A stretch of 64,000 bases of DNA, from the NCBI GenBank assembly GCA_963741135.1, contig CAVUHC010000008.1, forward strand, positions 1 through 64,000, in the 5' to 3' direction. The first letter of the stretch is position 1, and the number at the start of each line of letters is the position of its first letter. The position numbers and the translations under genes are program-made. A model generated the notes under the pieces. It saw only the letters and a list, made by a program, of their open reading frames with translations. It was not told the DNA's origin and ran no database searches. This DNA comes from Gp6-AA40 sp963741135 (GTDB lineage: Bacteria; Acidobacteriota; Vicinamibacteria; Vicinamibacterales; UBA2999). Shown in pieces: positions 47,423 to 58,456 of this stretch.

Positions 47423-48571
47423 CTAGGGCCTGGGCGTCCCCGGGGTCGGTTGGGCGAACATTGCCGCGTCGACTGGAACGTTCGCCTGAATCGCGCTCAG
47501 CTTGATGGTCATCTGCATGTACGTCTGGCTCGCCGTCCAGGTGAAGGGCATCTTGACGCCAGCGACATCGCGATAGTCGTCGTAATTAATCTCTGTGGGA
47601 ACGGGACCGACCGGAGTTTCGTTCCAGCGCACCCACCGGACCAGTAGGCCGGACTGGTTGTCGAAATACAGATTTACAGGAAGCAGCCCGGCGTTCGTTC
47701 CTTGAACAATCCGGACGGGGCGGTCGTCGATCGCGGTGCGGCCAACCTTCCATCGGCTGAATGCCTGCTTGATTCCTGCTGGAAACGCCACGATCGCCTC
47801 CAGCCTGTAGCGGTCCAGATTCCCGCTGGTCAGCGTCTCGATCGGCGCCGGGCCGTCTGGCCCCGCCCACCAACCGTTGCGGCCGTCGAACACGCGGCGA
47901 CTGTCTCCCTCGGCCATGTGGATGATCCACGTGCGCTGATTCGGAGCCTTGGCGTAGATATCGACCGGAACTTCCTTGAAGGCCGTGTCGAATCCCGAGT
48001 ACGTCCCCTTGGCGGTGAAGCTCGAAAGCTTGGTCAGCTGCGCCGTCCCGCCGAGTGTCTGAAGATACCTGTCGAGGATCTGATCCGCGGACATCCCGGT
48101 GTCGGCAGGAAAATTGATCACATTTGGATCGTCATCCGGAACACCGTACTGGAGAGAGAGACGCGGCGCAGTTACCGGGCTGTTGCTGCCCCTGTGGCAC
48201 GTGAAGCAAGTCACCAGCGGCCGGCCGCCGAAGTTCGTGTCGTTGATACTCTTCATCATCGCAATCATCTGGCGCGCCCGCCTGATCCTCGGGGTTGCGT
48301 CGGCAAACGCTTCGTGCCTGAAGACAGCCTCCTTCAGATGACAAAAAGTACAGTCCTCACCCATAGAGGAGGCAAACATCCCCATGACGTCAAAGAACGT
48401 GTCGACGGGGATCCCTTTAAGAACCTCGATGTTCCTGAATAAATTTTCTGACATCAGAGGAGCCTGAGGCCCAGCCTGGCGTGCTGACACACGTGCGGTC
48501 ATGACGCCGAGCAGGCACACAATCGCCGCTCCCGTGGCCCAGACAATCAGGCGCCTTCGTCCGAACATCAT
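47423..48571 (-). CDS. Two-heme cytochrome c of the photosynthetic reaction-centre subunit family
   Basis: 382 residues with an N-terminal signal or anchor (VWATGAAIVCLLGVMTA). IEVLKGIPVDTFFDVMGMF is the family lead-in. CTFCH (Cys74-His78) and CFTCH (Cys122-His126) are the two heme sites; full reaction-centre subunits have four. The remaining 240 residues resemble a lipoprotein-sensing or outer-membrane carrier fold (MPFTWTASQ). Non-phototrophic acidobacteria carry many such proteins as periplasmic electron carriers. There is no reaction centre nearby. Confidence 0.8.
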   Translation of the reverse strand: MMFGRRRLIVWATGAAIVCLLGVMTARVSARQAGPQAPLMSENLFRNIEVLKGIPVDTFFDVMGMFASSMGEDCTFCHLKEAVFRHEAFADATPRIRRARQMIAMMKSINDTNFGGRPLVTCFTCHRGSNSPVTAPRLSLQYGVPDDDPNVINFPADTGMSADQILDRYLQTLGGTAQLTKLSSFTAKGTYSGFDTAFKEVPVDIYAKAPNQRTWIIHMAEGDSRRVFDGRNGWWAGPDGPAPIETLTSGNLDRYRLEAIVAFPAGIKQAFSRWKVGRTAIDDRPVRIVQGTNAGLLPVNLYFDNQSGLLVRWVRWNETPVGPVPTEINYDDYRDVAGVKMPFTWTASQTYMQMTIKLSAIQANVPVDAAMFAQPTPGTPRP

Positions 48572-48629
48572 GTTGCCTGCCTCCTTGTTTGAGCGAGAAG
48601 GGTTATGCCGCCTTCAGCTCCAGCCCACG

Positions 48630-49229
48630 CTATGGCAAGCGGATTCGATCCCACACCACGTGAGTGCTGTCCCCGCTCGCGGGGAAATTCGTCCAGACCA
48701 GCGTGTTGCCATCCGGCGAGACGCGATACAGGGTCCGCTCGTCGACCGCGCCTTTGACCCATCGCTCGCGGAAGATCGTGTTGCGATCGACCAGCCACAA
48801 ACCGGCGGTCTCACCTTTGCCATTCGGACCCTGGGGATTCTCATAGATACCCTTGCCATCGAGTTTGGCCCAGTAGCTCCGCGCCTCGGGCGTGAACACG
48901 GTCTTGTAGTTGTTGTCCGCCGGAGGATAGGAATTGAAGACAGAGTGTCTGATGCCGCCGTTCTCGGCCGCGTAGATCGTCGTCGCGGTCGGCTTGAAGC
49001 GCCCTGCCGCTTTCATGGACGGATCCGACTTCTCGAAATTCATCCGCCAGGCGCCGATGATCGGCAATTTCGACGGATCCAACTTGTCGGCAGTGACCTT
49101 GTAACTGCCGAAGAACCCGATTTTCGGCGCTTCGGCCTGCCCGAAAACCGGCGGCCCATAGGAGAGGATCGACGCGAAGATCATCGAGACCAGCACGAGG
49201 GAAAGTGCTGTTCGGCGCATGAGAACCAT
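48630..49229 (-). CDS. Exported protein, 199 aa
   Basis: AAGGAGG lies six bases before ATG 49229, fixing the start as MVLMRRTALSLVLVSMIFA, a signal peptide. The mature part includes FGSYKVTADKLDPSKLPIIG, AWRMNFEKSDPSMKAAG and VDERTLYRVSPDGNTLVW. It has the strand-rich character of secreted acidobacterial proteins but no motif I know. It lies 58 bp upstream of the reaction-centre-type cytochrome in the same direction. Confidence 0.65.
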   Translation of the reverse strand: MVLMRRTALSLVLVSMIFASILSYGPPVFGQAEAPKIGFFGSYKVTADKLDPSKLPIIGAWRMNFEKSDPSMKAAGRFKPTATTIYAAENGGIRHSVFNSYPPADNNYKTVFTPEARSYWAKLDGKGIYENPQGPNGKGETAGLWLVDRNTIFRERWVKGAVDERTLYRVSPDGNTLVWTNFPASGDSTHVVWDRIRLP

Positions 49230-49628
49230 ACCTCGCCTCCTTATCCGCCCACCCGCGCCGCAATTCGTGCACGCAGATGGGCCTCGCGCGGGATTCCCAC
49301 GAACTCCAGGGTGCCGTTCACGACGTGAACGGAGTGGAGAAGACCCCATACCCTGCAACCCGGTCGGCAGCATCCATGATGTGAATCTCACGCATTTGAC
49401 CATCAGATCATGTCCGCCGCACAGCTTACTGCAGCCACCCGCGCACGTGTCGACAGCAAATGGCACTGACGCTTGACATGGCACGATCCGTCTCGGTACT
49501 GTCTCGCCACCTCACACTCAGGTTTCCTTCTGCTAACAGTCCAAGGAACCATCGTCGGTAGTGTCCGCCTTCAGGCGGACCTGTTCGGTCCCGGATCGGG
49601 AAACGCCGTCCCAACGTGGAGGTTATTC
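49230..49628. other. 400-bp divergent spacer carrying a REP-like palindrome
   Basis: The spacer separates the leftward secreted-protein genes from the TonB receptor. The 18-bp palindrome GTCCGCCTTCAGGCGGAC lies at 49563-49580, the same element as at 24192 with T replaced by C in the centre. I see no coding potential elsewhere in the spacer. Confidence 0.6.
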
Positions 49629-52600
49629 ATGCGTGGATTGCGAATCGTCATATTTCTGATGTGCGTTGTTCTGGGAGCGCCGGCGATTGTGAGCGCCCAG
49701 GCGTCGATCGCCGGACAGGTGAAGGACGCGTCCGGAGCCGTGCTGCCGGGCGTGACGGTCGAGGCGTCGAGCCCCGCGCTGATCGAGAAGGTGCGGTCGG
49801 TGGTCACCGCCGGCACCGGCCAGTACCGGATCGAGCTGCTGCCGCCCGGGCAACTACACGGTGACGTTCGCGCTGCCCGGCTTCAGCACGGTGAAGCGCG
49901 ACGGCATCCAGTTGACGGGGACGTTCACCGCCACGATCGACGCCGACCTCCGCGTCGGCGCGCTCGCAGGAAACGATCACGGTCACCGGCGAGACGCCGA
50001 TCGTGGACGTGCAGAGCGCCACGCGAGCAGCGCGTCATCGACCGCGAGCTGATCGACAAGCTGCCGACCGGCCGGTCGCCGTTTGCGCAGATGGCGCTCA
50101 TCCCGGGCGTCACCGTGGCCGCCGCCAATCAGGACGTCGGCGGCGCGACGCAGCTCTCCGGGGCGATCACGATGCAGGTCCACGGCTCCACCGGCGACTC
50201 CCAATCGCTCATGGAAAACGGCCTGTCGACGGCCGCGCTGATTTCGCCGGCCAATTCCCAGATCACCTTCAACATGGCCGCGTCGCAGGAGATCGCGGTC
50301 GACTATTCGGGCGCCGGCGCCGACACCGCCGGCGGCGGCGTGAGGATGAACGTGATCCCGCGCGAGGGCGGCAACACGTTCAACGGCGTCCTGTTCATGA
50401 ACGGGACGACCGAAGGCGCTCGGGAGCAGCAACTTCACGCAGCGGCTGAAGGATGCCGGGCTCCGCACGCCCAACAAGATCCACAAGATGTTCGACTTCA
50501 ATCCCGGCTTTGGCGGACCGCTGCGACGGGACAAGGTCTGGTTCTACTTGTCGGGCCGGCACGCCACCTCCTCCAAGTGGATGGCCGACGAGTTCTACGA
50601 CAAGAACGCCAACAATCCCAACGTCTGGACCTACCAGCCCGACCTGAGCCGGCCGGTGTCCAACGACTCCGACGTCAACGACGGCCGTTTGCGTCTGACG
50701 GTGCAGGCCGCGCCGAAGGTGAAGGTCGGCCTCCTCTACGTGCAGCAGACGGCGCGCAACTGGCCGTCGATTCTCGACGTCGACCGGCGCCCCCGGCGGC
50801 ACGCTCCTGGCGGCCGAGGCCGGACCGTACCACTACTTCCCGGTGGAGCGGCAGGTGACCGGCGGACGTCACCATGCCGCTGACGAACCGGCTGCTGATT
50901 GACGGCGCCGCGAAGACCACGTTCGAGCGTGCGATTCGCGATCCGATTCGTGACGTGAACCCGGCGATGATCAGCGTGCTGGAGCAGTCAACCGGGCGGC
51001 AGTACCGCGCCCGCCAGTTCTTCATCAACCGCACGAGCGACGTGTTCTACTATCGCGCCGCCGTCTCGTATATCACCGGCGCGCATTCGTTCAAGTTCGG
51101 CGTCGGCGACATCTCGGGCAGCACCGTCGAGCGCGACTGGGACATCAACCCGGTGAGCTACCGCTTCAACAACGGCGTGCCCAACCAGATCACGATGCGC
51201 GCCTATCCGATCGACTTCGCGGTCGACGTCGATCACCAGTTCGGCGCCTACGCCCAGGACCGGTGGACGATCGATCGGCTCACGGTCAACGCGGGACTGA
51301 GGTTGGACTGGTTCAAGAACAGCTTCCCGGCGCAGTCGATCGGACCCACGCCGCTCGCGCCGACCCGCAACTTCCAGTTCCCTGACACCGCGGGGCTCAA
51401 CCTGAAGGACCTCAGTCCGAAGCTGAGCGCCGCCTACGACCTCAAGGGCGACGGGAAGACGGCGCTGAAGGTGAGCCTCAACCGCAACGTCGAGCCGTAC
51501 ACGGTGGGCGGGATCGCCGGCGCGAATAACCCGATTGTCAGGCTGGCGACGACGACCAACCGGTCGTGGACCGACGCGAACGGCAACTACATTCCGGATT
51601 GCAACCTGCTGGTCCTGACCGCCAACGGCGAGTGCGGCGCGGTGGCGAATCCGTTGTTCGGGAGCGCGGGGGCGCAGGCAAACTTCGACCCGGACGTCCT
51701 CCAGGGATGGGGCAAGCGGCTCTACAACTGGGAATTCTCGGCTGGCGTGCAGCGTCAAGTTCTGACGTGGCCTCTCCGTGGACGCCACCTACTTCCGCCG
51801 CTGGTACGGCAACTTCACCATCGTCGACAACCGCGCGGTCACGGCGGCCGACTTCACACCGTTCAGCATCACCGCACCCGTGGATTCGCGTCTGCCGGAT
51901 GGCGGCGGCAACGTGATCTCCGGGCTCTACGACGTCAACCCGGCCAAGTTCGGCCAGACCGACAACATCACGACCTTCGCGAAGAACTTCGGCAAGCAGG
52001 TGCAGATGTGGAACGGCGTGGCAGTGACGGTCAACGCGCGGATGGCGCACGGCATCATCGTCCAGGGCGGGATCGACAGGGGCACGATCACGCAGGACGT
52101 CTGCGATATCCGGGCAAAGGTGCCGGAGTATTCGGCCGCGGATCCGTACTCGGCTCCGGTTGTCGCGGCCGGGACAAGCACGTCTCGACGCTCCTGCTGG
52201 CCGGTCCGACTGCATGGCATTGCCACACCGAGAGACCGCAGACTCAGGTCAAGCTGCTCGGTTCCTATACGGTTCCGAAGATCGAACTGCAGGTCAGCTC
52301 GACCCTTCAGAGCATTCCCGGGCCGGAGATTGCCGCCTTCTTCACGGCAACCAACGCACGTCATCACGCCCTCGCTCGGGCCGGCCTCTGTCCGGAGGTG
52401 CGGCGAACGTGTCGGTCAATCTGGTCGCGCCCGGGACAATGTACGGCGAGCGGCTCAACCAGCTGGACATCCGTTTTGCCAGGCCGGTGCGCACTCGGCC
52501 GCGCGAAGACCACGTTCCAGTTGGATCTCTACAACGCGCTGAACGTCGACGCGGTGACGGGCGTCAACACCGCCTACGCGACGTGGCTGCGCCCGCAGGC

Positions 52601-52649
52601 CGTTATTCTGGGCCGCTTCGCGAAGCTCGGCGTGCAGTTCGATTTTTAG
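49629..52649 (+). CDS. TonB-dependent receptor with N-terminal carboxypeptidase-regulatory domain (multiply frameshifted)
   Basis: Signal peptide MRGLRIVIFLMCVVLGAPA, then SIAGQVKDASGAVLPGVTV, the carboxypeptidase-regulatory-like domain. ETPIVDVQSATREQRVI and LPTGRSPFAQMALIPGV form the plug, followed by NVIPREGGNTFNG and a long barrel (FGGPLRRDKVWFYLS, FKFGVGD, GAYAQDRWTIDRLTVNAG) ending LGRFAKLGVQFDF. It is an Oar-like importer or exporter in the outer membrane. At least seven single-base shifts (near 49853, 49965, 50030, 50422, 50790, 51770 and 52170) break it. Most are a lone extra or missing G or C, so assembly error is likely. Confidence 0.8.
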
Positions 52650-52830
52650 CGCTTTTCACATCGACGGGCTACGGAGGCACGGAGGCAGTCGCCTCGGAGT
52701 TGTTTCCGCGTCAGTTGAATTACCTTTCATGGGCAATATTGGTAGCGCAGACTGCCTGCGATCGAAAACACAGCGTTCAGCGCCGCAGCTCACAATGCGT
52801 GCGTGAGGTTGACGGCTGGCCGGCTGGCAC

Positions 52831-54315
52831 ATGACCCCGCAATCACATTTCACGATCGTCGCGCCGATCATCGAGGAGCGCGTCAACGGGCTGAGAGCGT
52901 TGCTCAGCTCCATGAACGACCGCCCAGGCATGGCAAGGCGGGAGAACTCGATCGTACCCTTCGGCGATTTCGAGAATCTCCATTACGCGCGCTTCGTGAT
53001 TCTGGACGACCAGACGCTGCGCGATTTCGAAGAGTATGGAGCCCCGATTCCGGACTTTTCCGTCCTCCTTGCATTCCTCGGCGATTGCGATGGGTCCGCC
53101 GACGACCTTCTCGCCGACATGGTGCGCGTGGCGGCGCCCGGCCTGCGGCAGATCTTTTCCTGCTGCCGCGATTTCACACCCGACTCCGATCTGCTCGCAT
53201 GGATGAAAAGGCATTCGCAGGCCCCGGCCGCCAACTACGTGAATTGGGTCGGCCGCACCGTGAGGCAGATCCGCGAGGAAGCCACGCTTCGTGATGAGCT
53301 GGTCAAATGCGTCAAGGATCGCCAGGAAGAATTTGACCGCGACGAACCCCAGGAAGTCCGTGCCAAGCTCATTGCGCATTGCCGGCCCATGCTCAACGAC
53401 GGGAAGATCTCGCTGACCCGCGCGCAGCGCACGCCGTTGGGCTGGTCTGTGCGCGACTACCTTCACTACGCGATCGTCCCGGGCGCCCTGTTGCTGCCCT
53501 GGCTGCTGGCAATCCCGTCTCTCATTCCTTTGCAACCGCTGTTTTTCCGTGTCGTCCTTCCGTTCGTGGCGCTCGGCGCAATACTGTTTTTCTTCTTGAT
53601 CCGCTATCTGCCGGTCGCATTCGTCGTCATCGTCGTTCTCGGCTTGTGGCTCGTGCCTTTTTTCATCCTGTATCCGCTGCTGGCCGTGCCAGTGCTCGGG
53701 GCGGTTGTGGTGTTCCTGTGGGTGCTGCGTCATTACGAGAAGAGCGAGCCCGAGATCATCCATCGGCCCGAGGTCGCCCAGATCCTGGAGCTGGCGGCGC
53801 TCGAAGATCACGACGTCACCAACCAGTACACGGCGCTGGGGAGCGTCAAGCCAAACCGTTTCCGCCGCGCGCTGTTCCCCGTCTTCATGTGGGTGATCGA
53901 TTACTTCGCGCGGCATGTCTATACGCGCGGCCATCTCGGCCGCATCCGCAACATCCATTTCGCCCGATGGGTCTTCCTCGATGGCAAGAAGCGAATGATC
54001 TTCGCGAGCAACTACGACGGCAGCCATGAAGCCTACATGGATGACTTCATCAACAAGGCAGGATGGGCACTCAATCTGTCTTTCAATTGCGGGCTCGGAT
54101 ATCCGCGCACCCGCTGGGTCATCAAGGACGGCATCGACGATGAGCTGAAGTTCAAATACACGCAGCGGCGGCACCAGAAGCCAACGGAAACCTGGTATCG
54201 CGGCTACCCGGGTCTGACTGTCTATGATCTCGAGCGCAACGCACGCGTCCGCGCCGGCTTTGAGCGTCGCACGATGACGGACACCGAGGTTCGCGCGTGG
54301 CTGAGGGACTTGTGA
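52831..54315 (+). CDS. Membrane protein with two related domains flanking a four-helix region, paired with a Dyp peroxidase
   Basis: 494 residues. The N-terminal domain contains HYARFVILDD and later LLAFLGDCDGS. The C-terminal domain contains IHFARWVFLDG, MIFASNYDGSHEAYMDDFI and LNLSFNCGLGYP. They look like a duplication of one ferredoxin-like unit. Between them (about residues 210-305) are roughly four hydrophobic segments. No catalytic motif is recognised. The next gene, 11 bp away, is a Dyp-type peroxidase, whose fold is itself ferredoxin-like. I infer a membrane partner or delivery component for that enzyme. Confidence 0.65.
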   Translation: MTPQSHFTIVAPIIEERVNGLRALLSSMNDRPGMARRENSIVPFGDFENLHYARFVILDDQTLRDFEEYGAPIPDFSVLLAFLGDCDGSADDLLADMVRVAAPGLRQIFSCCRDFTPDSDLLAWMKRHSQAPAANYVNWVGRTVRQIREEATLRDELVKCVKDRQEEFDRDEPQEVRAKLIAHCRPMLNDGKISLTRAQRTPLGWSVRDYLHYAIVPGALLLPWLLAIPSLIPLQPLFFRVVLPFVALGAILFFFLIRYLPVAFVVIVVLGLWLVPFFILYPLLAVPVLGAVVVFLWVLRHYEKSEPEIIHRPEVAQILELAALEDHDVTNQYTALGSVKPNRFRRALFPVFMWVIDYFARHVYTRGHLGRIRNIHFARWVFLDGKKRMIFASNYDGSHEAYMDDFINKAGWALNLSFNCGLGYPRTRWVIKDGIDDELKFKYTQRRHQKPTETWYRGYPGLTVYDLERNARVRAGFERRTMTDTEVRAWLRDL

Positions 54316-54326
54316 GAGGCCGGCCG

Positions 54327-55900
54327 ATGCCACTGTCCGACGACGATTGGCGCGACATCCAGGGGCTGGTGCGCTTCGGTTACGGGCATCTCGACGGCCG
54401 CGCGCTTTCATCTGCTGACCATCGCGGACGCCGCAGCCGCGCGTTCCTGGCTGTCGAACGCACCGGTGACCACCGCCGTCAAGGGCCACCGGCCCGACGT
54501 TGCGCTGCAGATCGCATTCACCTACGAAGGGCTCCAAAGACTGGGCGTTGCACCGAGCACGCTGGCCCAGTTCCCCTACGAATTCATATCCGGCATGACG
54601 GAGGCGAGCCGGGCGCGCCGGCTCGGGGACGTCGCGGCAAACGACCAGCAATGGTGGCAGTGGGGCGGCCCAGGCAGGCTACCGCACGTGCTGATGCTGC
54701 TCTATGCCGTCACGCCCGACCGACTGGACCAATGGGAAAGCGAGTTGAAGAACGACCGCTGGCAGGCCGGGTTTTCGACGTTGACGTGTTTGACGACGAA
54801 GGACATCGGCGACATCGAGCCGTTTGGCTTCAACGACGGTATCAGTCAGCCCGTGGTCGACTGGGAGCGGAAGAAGTCTGCGCGGGTTCACGACACGACG
54901 GCATACACCAATCTGTCGGCGCTCGGAGAAATTCTGCTGGGCTATCCCAACGAGTACGGGAAATATACCGACCGTCCGCTCCTCGATCCACGCGACGATA
55001 CCGAAGGCATTCTGCCGTCGGCGGAGGACGTGCCCGGCAGGAAGGACCTCGGTCGCAACGGCACGTATCTGGTCCTGCGCGATCTCTCCCAGGACGCTCC
55101 TGCCTTCTGGCAGTTCATCAACGAGCAGGCGGCGCGCGATCGAGAAGACCGGTACCTGGTTGCCGCCGCCACGGTCGGTCGCGTGCCGTCGGACATCCCG
55201 ATCGTTCCGAGCGACAACCACCGCGTTCCCAACGGCACGCCGAAACCCACCTTTCCTCCAGGCGTTCCGATCCTCCCGCTCAGCAGCGATCCGATTCAAG
55301 GTGTTGGCCCCGATCTCGAGGACATCCACCGCAATCAGTTCACTTTTCACAACGATGTGGACGGCACGCGCCTGTCCCTATGGCGCCCATATCCGCCGCG
55401 CCAATCCGCGGAACGCCGATCTCCCGGAAGGCACCCGGGGCTTGTTTGCACGGCTGATCCGCATCCTGGGTTTCGGGCGGCGCCATACGCACGACGACCT
55501 GATTGCGTCCACGCGGTTTCATCGCATTCTGCGCCGCGGCCGCGAGTACGTGCTTGAAACAACCGACGAGGGTCGCGATCCCGTTGTCCAGCGGGGGCTG
55601 CGTTTCATCTGTCTCAATACGAACATCTCTCGACAGTTCGAATTCATCCAGGCGGCCTGGCTCGCCAATCCGAAATTCGAAGGTCTCGACGAGGGCGATC
55701 CCCTCGTCGCCAATCGCATGCCGCTCTCGACGGGCCGACCGAGCGACACGTTCACACGCCCTCGGGCGAACGGACTGTGCCGGCGTTTTTTCGCGTTGCC
55801 GCAATTCGTTCACGTGCGCGGCGGCGCCTATTTCTTCATGCCGGGTATTTCCGCGCTGCGGTACCTGACGCGCGGTCAAGGCGAAGGCGGCGTTGGGTGA
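54327..55900 (+). CDS. Dyp-type heme peroxidase (frameshifted)
   Basis: Starts MPLSDDDWRDIQGLVRFGYG. After a frame change near 54405 it continues LLTIADAAAARAWLS and reaches FGFNDGISQPVVDWE, the GxxDG motif with the catalytic aspartate. A second change near 55385 leads to YGAHIRRANPRN, with the proximal heme histidine, and then RGLRFICLNTNISRQFEFIQ. The enzyme oxidises bulky substrates with H2O2. No Tat signal is visible, so it is probably cytoplasmic or linked to the membrane partner. It converges with the leftward cytochrome gene. Confidence 0.82.
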
Positions 55901-55901
55901 C

Positions 55902-58067
55902 TCACCGCGCGAGCGGATTCGGACGAAGCTGGATCTTGACGGCCTTCGGACGGTTCTCCTTGCCGCCCTCGAGGTGATACATCGTCCGGGTCCCATACGT
56001 CGACCACAACGCCTTGCCCTTCCAGCCGGCGTTCGGATCGTCGATGCGTCCGTCGACGTTCTTCGCGAAGAAGCCCATGGGATAGGGGAGCGTGAAGTTG
56101 ACGAACTGTCCGTCCACCAGGGCGAGTATCGAGCTGTTGAGATTACCCATCGCGATCGGAACGTTTCTGCCCAGGCCGAACGTATCGAACCAGTCCACCC
56201 ACGTGTAGTAGCTCGCCTCCGCGCTGCCGGGATCTTTCACATCCCTCAACTGCGGTCCAGGCAGTTGATGGAACGTCCAGCCTTCGGGGCAATGCGCCCC
56301 CGTGGCGGTCGGCCCGCGGAGGACTTTGCACTTGCGGCGATCGAAGCTCGCCAGATGTCCGCTCGCCAGCGACACCCAGTACACGCCGTTGCGATCGACA
56401 TCTCCGCCGCGCGGTCCGAAGCCCGGAGATGGCGGCTCGTAGATCTCAGTGATCGCCGTTTCAGTGGGATTCGATCCCGGCGCGACCCGAACGATATATC
56501 CGCGGTATCCCACCACGGTTCCCCAGATGGAACCGTCGGCCGGACTCACGGCCACTGCGTAGGTGTTGACCGCAACGCGCGTGTCCTTCGCGCGATCGGC
56601 TGGCTGATCGGGCTCTACGTACGCGTCGCGTTTGCCGTTGCCATTGGTGTCGAGGATGAACGGCGACCACCCCTGCGCTCTCACCTCGTCGCCGGTCTCC
56701 TCGTACATCCTTCGGTTCAACCAGCCGATGACGCCTGGCCCACCAATGCCGGCGCTGGTCCAGAGCGTGTGATTGGCATCCTCCGCGAATGCGAGATGGT
56801 GGGTCGGAAAGCAGGTGCTGATCAGCGCGAACTTTCCCGTCGCCGGGTCGTACATCGAGAGGTGGCGCCCCGATTCCAGGATCGGGAACGCTTTCGCCGA
56901 CGGGTGCATCGAGCCCTGCTTGCAGAAATCCGGATTCGCGTTGGGACGAACGCGCGGCGTGAACCAGACGCGCCCTCTTTCGTCCATCATCGGATTGTGA
57001 TTCAGCGTCTTGCTGTCCCAGATCGGCTCGGCTCCCCAGTGGGCGGAAGGTGCCATCGGGCTGGTTTTCGTCGACGGCGTCGACGGATCGCGGACCGGAT
57101 GCAGCACCTCGCTGGGCGTGTGGGTAATCGGGTCGAGCACCAGCACGAAATCCGAGCTGTCCTCCGGGGATCCGTAGATCCTGCCGTTGGCGTTGACCCG
57201 TGGGTTGTGCCGGTCGGTCGAGATCTCATCGTGGAGATACGCCGTGGGTCTGCTCCAGTCCCACAGGGTGACGACGACGTTGCGCTCGATTCCGCGCGGC
57301 CGCTCGGGCTTGGCGAAGGGGAGCTCGCCCGCGGCGATGCGATCGGTCCAGTCGCCAAATAGTCTGAGCGCGAGCTGGGTGTCGAGTCGCGTGATATCGC
57401 GGGCCATGAAACTCTGCGCCTGGCCGGATCGGAGGCGCCGCGCCCAGGCTTGTGCCGAACTCGCGAACACGCCGAGCTCCTTCGGGATCGTCCGTGTTCC
57501 GGGAGTGCCGAGCGCGTGGCACGATTGACAAGCGCCGCTCTTCACGACGTTCAGCCATTCGCCCTGGCTCTTGATCTTCTCCAGCGGGAACTCGCTCTTG
57601 GCCGGCACCCTGAGCATCGAGAACCAGTAGATCGGCGGGTAGTACTGCGCGGCCGCAGCCTCACTCGGCGCCTGCGTCGCCGTCAGGTTCAGCAGCTTTC
57701 CCGGCGCTGCCTGCACCTTGGGCGAGTCAATCAGCCCGTAGCCGCGCACCCACACGCTGTAGTTCGCTCTTGGCAGGTCCGGCATGACGTACCGCCCCGC
57801 GTCATCGGTGACGACGATCTTTCCGAACTTCGTCGGTAGATCCATCGTTTCAGCGATGACCCAGACGCCAGCCTCGGGACCGCGGGGGCCCATGACGACC
57901 CCACCAATATCGTCGCTGTCGATCTGAACCGGATCGCGGGGAAGCTGCAGGGCGCCTGCGCCGCTCAGCGAGGCAAGGAGGACGACAGCGAGCCCGACCC
58001 CGCCCGCGCCAAGGCTTCGGCGGGCAAGCAGAACCGAGGCAGACAATCCCTTCGTCATGACCTTCAC
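55902..58067 (-). CDS. Exported mono-heme cytochrome c / beta-propeller protein
   Basis: 721 residues. An N-terminal signal or anchor is followed by a carboxypeptidase-regulatory-like domain (residues about 50-130; GPEAGVWVIAETMDL, YSVWVRGYGLIDSP). One heme site, CQSCH (Cys180, Cys183, His184), comes next, and then a long repeat region with propeller-like strands (DPITHTPSEVLHPV, GRVWFTPRVRP, NHTLWTSAGIGG, GSIWGTVVGYRG). The propeller resembles streptogramin-lyase (Vgb)-type repeats. It probably acts in the periplasm as a redox or sugar/alcohol-handling protein. Stop codon 55902 is two bases from the Dyp peroxidase stop. Confidence 0.7.
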   Translation of the reverse strand: MKVMTKGLSASVLLARRSLGAGGVGLAVVLLASLSGAGALQLPRDPVQIDSDDIGGVVMGPRGPEAGVWVIAETMDLPTKFGKIVVTDDAGRYVMPDLPRANYSVWVRGYGLIDSPKVQAAPGKLLNLTATQAPSEAAAAQYYPPIYWFSMLRVPAKSEFPLEKIKSQGEWLNVVKSGACQSCHALGTPGTRTIPKELGVFASSAQAWARRLRSGQAQSFMARDITRLDTQLALRLFGDWTDRIAAGELPFAKPERPRGIERNVVVTLWDWSRPTAYLHDEISTDRHNPRVNANGRIYGSPEDSSDFVLVLDPITHTPSEVLHPVRDPSTPSTKTSPMAPSAHWGAEPIWDSKTLNHNPMMDERGRVWFTPRVRPNANPDFCKQGSMHPSAKAFPILESGRHLSMYDPATGKFALISTCFPTHHLAFAEDANHTLWTSAGIGGPGVIGWLNRRMYEETGDEVRAQGWSPFILDTNGNGKRDAYVEPDQPADRAKDTRVAVNTYAVAVSPADGSIWGTVVGYRGYIVRVAPGSNPTETAITEIYEPPSPGFGPRGGDVDRNGVYWVSLASGHLASFDRRKCKVLRGPTATGAHCPEGWTFHQLPGPQLRDVKDPGSAEASYYTWVDWFDTFGLGRNVPIAMGNLNSSILALVDGQFVNFTLPYPMGFFAKNVDGRIDDPNAGWKGKALWSTYGTRTMYHLEGGKENRPKAVKIQLRPNPLAR

Positions 58068-58456
58068 GATTCGTGAAGTCTAGCGCAACCGCGAGAAATC
58101 CCGTTCGTTGCGCCGTACGAGACGGTGATGCCGATTTCCTTGTGTCTTGAGCTCTTGCCAGCTTTCGTCGGCCGTTCCCGCCTCTCTGAACGAGTGAAGG
58201 CACGGCATGACGCAAACATCACGGAGCCTGACGGTCGGCTTGATGATGACGGGGCTGGCATGCGCGGCGCGGCCGGCTTGCGCGGACGATGTGGATGGAG
58301 AGACCATCGCACGACTTTGAGGAGTGCCGGCACCGAAAGACATGCAGTCGTGTTCAAACCGCCACAGGCGTTAAGTCAACTACCAGGACGTTTCTCCGCG
58401 ATAATCGCAGACCCACAAACTATGGCTGTTGCGCGAGCTCGGTGGACGGCGTCGGC
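58068..58456. other. About 390 bp without a supported gene
   Basis: The gap separates the leftward cytochrome/propeller gene and the rightward kinase, so both promoters should lie here. Short open frames on either strand show no motif or convincing start. Confidence 0.4.

Noticed and set aside
47423..48571. A photosynthetic reaction centre in this organism
   Set aside because: The cytochrome resembles the reaction-centre subunit, but only two heme sites are present and no reaction-centre or pigment genes are in the window. Such cytochromes are common in non-phototrophs.
52843..54651. 602-codon open frame on the minus strand
   Set aside because: It is antisense to the membrane protein and start of the Dyp peroxidase. 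The composition is rich in His/Arg/Gln and shows no motif.
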